A stretch of DNA of 64,000 nucleotides from RYN-230 sp963720645 (lineage in GTDB: Bacteria; Actinomycetota; Actinomycetes; Streptosporangiales; Streptosporangiaceae), in the NCBI GenBank assembly GCA_963720645.1, contig CAVRFX010000016.1, positions 124,001-188,000 on the forward strand. The letters are read 5' to 3'. The translations under genes were made by a program, and so were the position numbers. The notes below the pieces were generated by a model, which was not told where the DNA came from, made no database searches, and was given only the letters and a program-made list of their open reading frames with translations. Positions 49,320-57,663 of the stretch are shown piece by piece; within the stretch, counting starts at the first letter, position 1, and each line of letters starts with the position of its first letter.

Positions 49320-49495
49320 CGACCAGCATCTCAAGTCACGATCTCGACTGCATCGATATGACAACAAGATTCTGCGATTACGACAATTAACAAGGAAAGT
49401 AGAACATGATGATAGTTAGAAGATTATTAATAAAGTTATGATTAATAAATATGAAATTGTAAAAAGAGTAAAAAAATAAGAAAAAAGGGTACAGA
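49320..49495. other. AT-rich tract
   Basis: About 175 bases with roughly 70% A+T, ending in poly-purine runs (AAAAAAATAAGAAAAAAGGG). It has no open frame of note and lies between the transposase remnant and the right palindrome arm. Its base use is foreign to the rest of the window. Confidence 0.8.
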
Positions 49496-49497
49496 CG

Positions 49498-49520
49498 ACA
49501 CCAATCGGTTGATCACGAAC
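49498..49520. repeat. Right arm of the split palindromic element (copy 3)
   Basis: An exact match to the right arm of copy 2 (ACACCAATCGGTTGATCACG and three more bases). It begins 20 bases past the upp stop, the same relative position (3' of a leftward gene) as the other copies. Confidence 0.85.
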
Positions 49521-49539
49521 AGATTCTGCGCCGGGCGGG

Positions 49540-50187
49540 TCAGATCTCGCCGAAGAGGCGGTCGCCGGCGTCGCCGAGGCCGGGCACGATGTAGCCGCGC
49601 TCGTTCAGCTGCTCATCCATGGCCGCGGTGACCACCCTGACCGGCAGCGGGCCGTCGTCCGGGAAAGCGGCGCTGACCCGGTCGATCCCCTCCGGCGCGG
49701 CCAGCAGGCAGACCGCGGTGACCGACGCCGCCTCGCGCTGGCTCAGCATGGTGATCACGGTCTCCAGGGTCCCGCCCGTGGCCAGCATGGGATCCAGCAC
49801 GAACACCGCGCGGCCGGCCAGGTTGGCCGGCAGCCGGTTGGCGTAGGTCGCGGCCACCAGCGACTCCTCGTCGCGGGCCAGCCCGACGAAACCCACGTCG
49901 GCCGTGGGCAGCAGCCGGATCATGCCGTCCAGCATGCCGATCCCGGCCCGCAGCACCGGGACGACCAGCGGCACCGGCCGGGCCAGCTTCACCCCGCGGG
50001 CCTCGCCGACCGGGGTCCGCACCACCTCGGGCTGGACCCGCACCTCGCGGGTGGCCTCATAGGCCAGCAGCGTGACGAGCTCGTCGGTGAGCCGCCGGAA
50101 CGTGGTCGAGTCCGTGCGCTCGTCGCGCAGCGTGGTGAGCTTGTGGGCGATGAGCGGGTGATCGACGACCAGAGTCTGCATGATCAC
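49540..50187 (-). CDS. upp: Uracil phosphoribosyltransferase
   Basis: 215 residues, normal length. The PRPP loop is VLDPMLATGGTL; uracil-binding GYIVPGLGDAGDRLFG closes the protein; RAGIGMLDGMIRLLP and an N-terminal HPLIAHKLTTLRD complete the family signature. It converts uracil plus PRPP to UMP and so recovers the base released by pyrimidine nucleoside phosphorolysis elsewhere in the window. It stands alone on the minus strand. Confidence 0.95.
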   Translation of the reverse strand: MIMQTLVVDHPLIAHKLTTLRDERTDSTTFRRLTDELVTLLAYEATREVRVQPEVVRTPVGEARGVKLARPVPLVVPVLRAGIGMLDGMIRLLPTADVGFVGLARDEESLVAATYANRLPANLAGRAVFVLDPMLATGGTLETVITMLSQREAASVTAVCLLAAPEGIDRVSAAFPDDGPLPVRVVTAAMDEQLNERGYIVPGLGDAGDRLFGEI

Positions 50188-50397
50188 TAGTCTGTCAGCG
50201 CCCGCCCGGCTGCGCAGGCGGCCCGGTCAGCGCCGCCGACGGCATGTTCTCTACCTGCAGGAATGTGCGGAAGTGGACGACACGCGGCTGCCGGGTGGAC
50301 GCCAGGCCGCGGGCGGCGCGCAGATGTCACCGATCGTTCTTGCCCTGGCCACGGCACGGCCAGGGCGGCTGCCACGACCGCGTTGCATCGTGGCAGC

Positions 50398-51578
50398 GTG
50401 CGGATTGGGATCGTCACCGAATCTTTCCCGCCCGAGGTGAACGGCGTGGCGCACAGCGTGCTCCGGGTCGCCGAGCATCTCGTGGCCCGGGGACATCAGC
50501 CTCTCGTCATCGCCCCCCAGCCGGCCACGGAGCCGCCGGATGGCGGGCCGCGGTGCGCGGCCGGCCGGCGGCCGGATGCCCGGCGGACACCCAGCACGCC
50601 TTCCCGGTCGTCCGGGTGCGCTCGGTGCCGTTCCCCGGCTACCGCAGTGTCCGGCTCGGGCTGGCTTCCCCGGCCATCCGGCGGGCACTGCTCGGGCACC
50701 GGGCCGAGCTGGTCCACCTGGCCAGCCCGTTCTTCCTCGGCGCGCTGGGCGGCCGGGCCGCGCGGCGGCTGCGGCTGCCGGTGGTGGCCGTGTACCAGAC
50801 CGACGTGCCGGGGTACGCCCGGGCGTACCACTGGGGGCGCGCCGCCGAGGCCGCGGCCTGGCGCTGGCTGCGCGGCATCCACAACGCCGCCGACCGGACC
50901 CTCGCGCCGTCCACCCCCAGCATCGAGCGGCTGGCCGCGCACGGGGTGCAGCGCATCTGGATGTGGGGCCGCGGCGTGGACACCCAGCGCTTCAGCCCCG
51001 CGGCCCGCAGCGACGCGCTGCGCCAGGCCCTCGCGCCGGGCGGCGAGGTGCTGGCCGGCTACGTCGGCCTGCTGGCCCCGGAAAAGCAGGTCGAGCTGCT
51101 GGCCGGGGTGGCCGTGCTGCCCGGGGTGCGCCTGGTCATCGTGGGCGGCGGCCCGGCCGAGCCGCGGCTGCGCCGGCTGATGCCGTCCGCGGCCTTCCTC
51201 GGCCAGCACCGCGGCGAGCAGCTGGCCCGCATCTTCGCCAGCCTGGACGTGTTCGTGCACAGCGGCTGCCACGAGACGTTCGGCCAGACCATCCAGGAGG
51301 CGGCCGCCTCCGGCCTGCCCGTGGTGGCCCCGGCCATGGGCGGCCCGGTTGACCTCGTCCGCGACGGGGTCACCGGCTACCTGGTCCCTCCCGCGGACGC
51401 TGACGCGCTGACCGCCGCCACCCGGCGGCTGGCCGCCGACCCGCTGCGGCGGGCCGCGATGGGCCGGGCGGCCCGGGAGCGGGTGCTGGCCCGCAGCTGG
51501 ACGGCGCTGGGAGACCAGCTGATCGGGCACTACGCCGCGGTGCTGGCGGAGCGGTCCGGAGAGCCGGGGACTGGCTAG
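50398..51578 (+). CDS. GT4-family glycosyltransferase, PimB/MgtA-like (frameshift near 50575)
   Basis: About 393 residues from the GTG at 50398. The GT-B N-terminal domain opens with RIGIVTESFPPEVNGVAHSV. After a shift near 50575 it continues HAFPVVRVRSVPFPGYRSVR and YQTDVPGYARAYHWG. The donor-binding half has GYVGLLAPEKQVELL and the EX7E motif in HETFGQTIQEAAASGLPVV. This branch transfers mannose or a related sugar, often to phosphatidylinositol-type lipids; the acceptor is inferred only. Its last four bases overlap the end of the convergent Sco1 gene. Confidence 0.9.
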
Positions 51579-52414
51579 CCGGCGAGCTGGCGGGCGACGA
51601 GCGCGATGCCGTGTCCCCATTCGATCTGCTGGCGGGCGGGCAGGTACGACGTGCCGGACTTGGTGTGGTCGACCTCCGGTGAGGCCAGGAAGCGCTCCCG
51701 GCCCTGCGGGTCGATGAAGTAGACGGCCGAGGTGTGCCGGACGTCGGCGTTCGGGTTGGGGGCGTAGACCTGGATGTCGTAGCCGCGCCACACCGACTTC
51801 AGCTCGGGCACCGGCCCGGTGAAGAAATGCCAGCTGGGAATGGTGTTCAGGGCCTGGGCCCGGGTGTACTTCGCCATGTCCTGGACCCGCGCGTGGTAGG
51901 CGTTGACGTTGACCGCGGCGAACACCACCTTGCTGGCCAGCGGGCCCAGGTCGTGGTAGGCCTTCACGAACTCCGCCGACACGATCGGGCAGATGTCGGT
52001 GCAGTGCGGGTCCATGAACTGGAGCACCACGACCTTGCCGCGCAGGCTGGCCAGGCTCAGCGCGTGGCCGTTCTGGTCGGTCAGGGTGAAGCCGGGGGCC
52101 CGGATCCCGGGCAGCGGGCTGAGCACCATCAGGTTCGCCAGGCTGGTGGAGACGCTGGCCGGGATCCCGGATACCCGGGCCTGCTGCGCGGCCAGAGCGG
52201 TGTGGTTGCGCTGGTGGACCACGTAGGCGGGGATGGCGACCGCGGCGATCAGCAGCACGGTGAGCACACTGGCCAGCACGAGCAGCCGGGCCAGGCTGGT
52301 GCGCCGTCGCGGGGTGCTGTCACCGCCGGGCGGGTCGGCCGGAACCTGCTCCGGAGTGCTCGAACTCACCGGGAACGCCTCCTGCCTGTCGCGGCGTGAG
52401 CGTGGTGCCGCCAT
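51575..52414 (-). CDS. Sco1/SenC-type copper chaperone or thioredoxin-like protein
   Basis: 279 residues. A basic cytoplasmic tail, one transmembrane helix (LLVLASVLTVLLIAAVAIP), then a thioredoxin fold outside the membrane. The copper-binding CxxxC is in DPHCTDICP and the distant His in VRHTSAVYF. Family members load copper into the CuA site of cytochrome oxidase or act as thiol oxidoreductases. No oxidase genes are nearby; the EfeO/EfeB iron genes follow on the other strand. Confidence 0.9.
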   Translation of the reverse strand: MAAPRSRRDRQEAFPVSSSTPEQVPADPPGGDSTPRRRTSLARLLVLASVLTVLLIAAVAIPAYVVHQRNHTALAAQQARVSGIPASVSTSLANLMVLSPLPGIRAPGFTLTDQNGHALSLASLRGKVVVLQFMDPHCTDICPIVSAEFVKAYHDLGPLASKVVFAAVNVNAYHARVQDMAKYTRAQALNTIPSWHFFTGPVPELKSVWRGYDIQVYAPNPNADVRHTSAVYFIDPQGRERFLASPEVDHTKSGTSYLPARQQIEWGHGIALVARQLAG

Positions 52415-52738
52415 CGGCGGCTAGCTGCCAGCATATTCCCGGCCCGCACGCCCGGATACCACCTCGGGGTACCCGCCGGTCCCGGCTCCCCGTTGCGGTC
52501 AGGCCGGTTCCGGCTCGATCGCGATGCCGGCAGCGCGGGCGGCCAGCAGGATCAGCGAGGCGAAGTCGAGGCCCTGGCCCAGGCCCGCGAACGGGCGATG
52601 GCCGGCCACGGGATGGGCGGTAAATGTTGCCGACCGGGTCGGCCCGGGCCAGGATGTCCCCTGTTGTCCGGCTATCCTGCCGTTGCTTTCTGCGTCCCAG
52701 TCTGAGTGTCCCGGTCTGACTCGTGCTGAGGTGGTCTG
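52415..52738. other. Intergenic region with a short coding-like fragment
   Basis: On the minus strand, about 52502-52630 reads AHPVAGHRPFAGLGQGLDFA then SLILLAARAAGIAIEPEPA with a normal stop. It has a protein-like pattern but no start or upstream part, so it may be the 3' remnant of a lost gene. The rest must include the efeO promoter. Confidence 0.4.
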
Positions 52739-53991
52739 GTGCCCGCTGACGTGCGGCCTGCGCGTCCCCTGCCGTTAACTCCCCGGGTGAAGGTTCCCCC
52801 CGTCCTGCTGGCCCGGGTGGCTTCCCGGGTTCGGCGGCTGGCGCCGGTGACTCCGCTGCTGGCGGGCACCGTGCTGGCGGCCACGGTCGCAGCCGGTCTG
52901 TCCGGCTGCGGCACCCGCCACCCGGACGGCAACATCGTCACGGTGTCCGCCGGGGCGTGCGGCGCCGGCTGGCGGCAGGCCAGCGCCGGGATGCAGACCT
53001 TCCAGATCCGCAATTCCTCCACCGGCGGCGCCGAGGTGGACCTCATCAACCCGGCCAGCGGGGCCATCTACGCGGAGGTCGCCGGCCTCGGCCCGGGCAC
53101 CACCCGCCCGATGCGGGTGGACCTGGGCTCGGGCCGTTACGCGTTCCGCTGCCTGCTCCAGGACACCCACCCGCTCACCGGCCCGGCCGTCCGGGTCGGC
53201 GGTCACCATCGGGGTGCCCCGGCTAACCTCCCGGTCACCACCGACGACCTGCTCGGCCCGGCGCGGGTCTACCACGCCTACGTCAGCGCCGGCCTCAACA
53301 CGCTGGTCCGGCAGGTCGGGGTGCTCACCCAGCGGATCCGCGCGGGCCACCTGAGGGCGGCGCAGGCCGCCTGGCTGCCTGCCCATCTCACCTATGAGCG
53401 ACTGGGCGCGGCGTACGGAACGTTCGGCAACTACGACACCGAGATCGACGGCCGGCCGGACGGGCTGCCCCACGGGCTGTCCGATCCGGCTTTCACCGGG
53501 TTCTACCGGATCGAGTACGGCCTGTGGCACGGGCAGAGCGCGCCGGCAGCTTGCGGCCCGGTCGATCAGCTGCGACAGCGACGTGCGGGCCCTGAGCCGC
53601 GTTCTGCCGCGCATGCAGATCACCTGAGCGATCTGGGGCTGCGTACCCACGAGATCCTGGAGAACGCGCTGCAGTTCCAGCTCACTGGGCACGACGACTA
53701 CGGCAGCGGAACGACGCTGGCCACGACCGTGCGAATATCACAGGCACCCGTGAGCTGCTGAAGGTGCTGCATCCGCTGCTTGTGACTCGCTACGCTGGGC
53801 TTCCCAGGCCTATTTCTGGCTCAACAGACTGCAGCAACTCGTCGAGGCAGCCAGACGCCCGGATGGCCAGTGGACGCCGGTCGGGCCAGCTCGGTAACAG
53901 CCAGCGGGAGCAGATCGACGCCGCCGCCGGTCAGGCACTCCAGGAACTTGCCCCTATAGCGGCCATCTTCGAAGTCGAGAAGCAGCCATGA
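52739..53991 (+). CDS. EfeO-type iron-uptake lipoprotein: cupredoxin + M75/imelysin domain (frameshifts near 53570 and 53735)
   Basis: About 417 residues from a GTG start. Signal region and lipobox (GLSGC) lead to a cupredoxin-like domain (VTVSAGACGAGWRQ, FQIRNSSTGGAEVDLINPAS). The M75 peptidase-like domain follows (AYVSAGLNTLVRQVGVLTQR, AYGTFGNYDTEIDGRPDGLP, GFYRIEYGLWHG). After a shift near 53735 the reading continues LLKVLHPLLVTRYAGLP to the stop, which overlaps the efeB ATG. A second irregularity lies near 53570. EfeO binds iron outside the membrane in the EfeUOB system. Confidence 0.87.
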
Positions 53992-55363
53992 GTGACCGCA
54001 CACTGAGCTAGCGGCCGTCGCCGTCAGTCAGACGGTGAACCCGAACCCTTGTCGCGACGCACGGTCCGCCAATGGGAGCGGCGCGCCGCACGCCCGCGCG
54101 CCGCTCGTTCCTGCGCGGGCGCTGCAGGGCGGCGGTGCCGCGCGGCAGCCGGGGCGGCGGTGGCAGCTTCCCGGGCTAGCGCCGAGCCGCGACAGGGGCC
54201 TGCCGGCCTCGACCGACGCAGGTTTGCGGCTGCCACCTGGATCGGGCACGCTGCCGCCGGTGCCGTTTCATGGCCGCCATCAGGCTGGCATCTTGGCGCG
54301 GCCGCAGAAACAGACGGTCGTCGCTTCTTTCGACGTGACCGCAGAAGGTCGTGGTGAGCTGACCGAGCTGCTGCGAACGCTGACGGACCGGGCCCGGTTC
54401 CTCACTGCGGGCGGCATCCCGCCGCCCGTCGGCATAAGTGCACCGCCATCCGACTCTGGGGTCCTCGGGCCTGTCGGTGGTGCCAGACGGGCTGACGGTA
54501 ACGGTCGGCGTCGGCGCCTCGCTGTTTGATGATCGCTTCGGCCTGGGGCACCGCCGGCCTGCCGGCCTGACCCCGATGAAGGTGTTCCCCAACGACCAGC
54601 TCGATCCGGCGCAATGCGGCGGCGACCTCATCCTCCAGCTCAGCGCTGGCAGCGCCGACACGGTCCTGCACGCGCCTGCGTGACATCGCCAGCCACACCC
54701 GCGGCGGCATGCAGGTGCGCTGGCGGATCGACGGCTTCGGCAGTCCGCCGCGGCCGAGCTGGCACGCCGCGCAACCTCATGGGATTCAAGGACGGCATCG
54801 CCAATCCGGTCGTCACCGATCAGGCCGCAGATGAACGATCTGGTGTGGATAACCCCGGACGTCGGCGGCGGCCAGCCTTGGACCGTAGACGGCAGCTACC
54901 TTGTCAGTCCGGCTGATCAGGATGCTCGTCGAGTTCTGGGACCGCGTGTCCGTCATCGAGCAGGAGAACATGTTCGGCCGCCGCAAGGCCAGCGGCGCAC
55001 CGCTGGACGCGGACAGCGAGTATTCCGTCGCCGGACTACTCCGCCGACCCCAGCGGCCTGGTCATTCCGCTGGACGCGCACATCCGGCTGGCCAATCCGC
55101 GCACTCCGCAGACGGCGCCAGCCGGATCCTCCGGCGCGGCCTACAACTACGACCGCGGCATTGACGACGTCGGCGACCTCGACATGGGTTTGATCTTCAC
55201 CTGCTTCCAGCAGGACCTCGAGCGGCAGTTCGAGGCTGTGCAGACACGACTCATCAACGAGCCGCTGGTCGATTATATCTTCCCATTCGGGGGCGGCTAT
55301 TTCCTGGCGCTGCCAGGGGTGCGCGACAGCAGGGACTACTTCGGCCGCGGCATGCTGGCCTGA
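53988..55363 (+). CDS. EfeB-type DyP peroxidase with Tat signal (multiple frameshifts)
   Basis: The ATG overlaps the efeO stop. A Tat-like RRSFLRG leads to the DyP domain, read over at least four shifts: FHGRHQAGILARPQKQTVVA, LTVTVGVGASLFDDRFGL, FPNDQLDPAQCGGDLILQL, NLMGFKDGIANP (the GxxDG heme motif), FGRRKASGAPLDAD and YFLALPGVRDSRDYFGRG. It would act on heme or ferrous iron in the extracytoplasmic space. Despite the shifts every DyP block is present in order, so the protein is probably functional in the organism. Confidence 0.85.
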
Positions 55364-55536
55364 TCGCGTATGCCCTGCGGCGGCGCATTCTCGTTCGCGC
55401 GTTTACCTGCTGGCAAGAATCCGGACGCTATTTGTATTCCCTTTTCCGGAACCTTAAGGCATGTTGTGAGCGATGGTGCTGCTCGCCCGTGTGCTGGCGA
55501 TGGCGCCATGATCCGCCCCAGACTCAGGAGGGTGAA

Positions 55537-57468
55537 ATGGGCGAAGGCCCAGGCAAAGGCATGCGGACTGGCCGGAGCAGGCGGAGGCGGCAACGGCCGT
55601 ATATGGCCGCGCTCGCCGCGGGCGCACTGGCCGTTGGCGGCGCCGCCAGCGCGACCGCAGCCAGCGCGAGCACGTCCAGCGCGGGTGTGGCCGGCGCAGC
55701 GGTCAGGTCAGCATCAGCGACCGCTTACCGGACGGCGGCGTGGAACACCACCACCCCGATCAAGCACCTCGTCGTGATCTTCCAGGAGAACGTCTCCTTC
55801 GACCACTACTTCGGCACCTACCCGAAGGCCGCCAACACCTCGGGCCAGCCGTTCCGCGCGGCCCGGCACACGCCGAAGGTGAACAACCTCGTTGACACGC
55901 CGGGCGCGGGCGGCAAGGGCAACCTGCTGACCAACAACCCGAACACGGATGCCGGCGGGAACCAGGTCAACCCGCGCCGGCTCGACCCGGCCAACATCAA
56001 CGACGTGCTGACCTGCGACCAGGACCACGACTACAACGCCGAGCAGAAGGCGTTCGACGGCGGGAAGATGGACAAGTTCGTCACCAGCGTCGGCACCGGC
56101 ACGGGCACCAGCGGCACCGGGCCAGCCGTGCCAGGCCAGCGACGTCATGAACTACTACGACGGCAACACCGTGACGGGGCTGTGGAACTACGCCCAGCAC
56201 TTCGCGATGAGCGACAACTCGTTCGGCACCACGTTCGGGCCGTCGGCGCCCGGGCGCGATCAACCTCGCCTCGGGCGACACCGGCGGCGTGGGGCAGATG
56301 ATCAACGGCGCCGACACCGACGGCGACACCGTTCCCGACGGCAAGGGCGGCAACTCGCTCGATCAGCGACGCCCAGCCGTACTACGACGACTGCTCGACC
56401 CGCGACGCGGTCTCGATGACCGGGCACGAACATCGGCGACGAGCTGAACGCGGCCGGGCTGAGCTGGGGCTGGTTCCAGGGCGGCTTCCGGCCGACGACT
56501 AGCTTCGCCACCGCCACCGGCGGCACCCAGCCGACGAGCACGTTCATCCCCGACCAGTTCAAGGGCAAGTTCGCCGATCGCGCCAGCCTCCGACCAGGGG
56601 CTGTGCAACGCCGTGCACCCGGTCGGCGCGGCGCTCGGCGGCACGGGCGGGACGACCCCGGGGCCCACGAACTACGGCAACAAGGACGACTACATCCCCC
56701 ACCACGAGCCGTTCCAGTACTACGCCTCGACGGCCAACCCGCACCACCTGCCGCCGGCGTCGCTGGCCGCGATCGGCACCGACACGCAGACGTTCATGAA
56801 CGGCGTCGCCGCAGTTCGACACCGCCAACCACCAGTACGACACGAGCGACTTCGACTCGCTCGTGGGCGCCATCGCGCACGGCTACCTCTCGCCCGACCA
56901 CCTGCCGGCCGTGAGCTTCCTCAAGGCGCCCGGCTACCAGGACGGCCACGCCGGCTACTCCGACCCGATCGACGAGCAGCAGTTCATCGTGGACGAGATC
57001 AACGCGCTCGAGCACACGCCGGACTGGTCCAGCACCGCGGTCGTCATCTCCTACGACGACTCCGACGGCTGGTACGACCACGTCTACAGCGGCATCCACA
57101 ACCCGTCCAACACCTCAGCGGTCGCGACGCCGCCCGGACCGCAGGACTTCCTGACCGGCACCGGGCTCTGCGGCGACACGACCGCGCACCCGCCGCTGGC
57201 CGGCCAGAACGGCCGGTGCGGTTACGGCCCCCGCCTGCCGCTGCTGGTCATCTCGCCGTGGGCCAAGCGCAACTTCGTCGCGCACAACCTGACCGACCAG
57301 AGTTCGATCATCAAGTTCGTCGAGGACAACTGGCGGCTGCCCAGGATCAGCGGCTCGTTCGACGCCATCGCCGGATCGCTGAACACCATGTTCGACTTCC
57401 ACGGCGGCTACGGTCACGACCGCAAGCTGTACCTCAACCCCACCACCGGGCAGCCCGTCCGGCACTAA
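55537..57468 (+). CDS. Secreted phospholipase C / phosphoesterase-family protein (about six frameshifts)
   Basis: The ATG at 55537 has AGGAGG at ideal spacing. A signal region (basic RSRRRRQRP, then AALAAGALAVGGAASATA) leads to the phosphoesterase fold: HLVVIFQENVSFDHYFGTYP, VMNYYDGNTVTGLWNYAQHF, LSWGWFQGGF, YIPHHEPFQYYASTANPHH, VISYDDSDGWYDH and RLPLLVISPWAKRN. The family hydrolyses phospholipids or phosphomonoesters. Shifts occur near 56130, 56250, 56362, 56432, 56590 and 56812, yet all blocks are present in order. The Arg-rich start could allow Tat export, but a canonical twin-Arg motif is not certain. Confidence 0.85.
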
Positions 57469-57547
57469 CGCCGGGCTGCACATGGCCCCGCCGTTGACCG
57501 GCAGCCACCAGCGGGGATGTTAGCCCTCAAGCACCCGGTATCGGGGA

Positions 57548-57583
57548 GCGGGCCGCTGCGGGATGATCCCCGCAGCGGCCCGC
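57548..57583. terminator. Bidirectional hairpin between convergent genes
   Basis: A perfect 15-bp stem (GCGGGCCGCTGCGGG) with a 6-base loop lies 80 bases past the phospholipase stop and 68 bases past the SARP gene's stop. Confidence 0.75.
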
Positions 57584-57585
57584 CC

Positions 57586-57663
57586 GCTACCACTCCACGC
57601 TGCTCTTGCTCGTGGTCGCTACCACTCCACGGTGCTTTCGCTCGTGGTCGCTACCACTCCACG
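57586..57663. repeat. 32-bp tandem repeat at the 3' end of the SARP gene
   Basis: Two and a half units beginning GCTACCACTCCACG. The last partial unit supplies the final codons (LVEW) and stop of the SARP gene. Confidence 0.8.
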
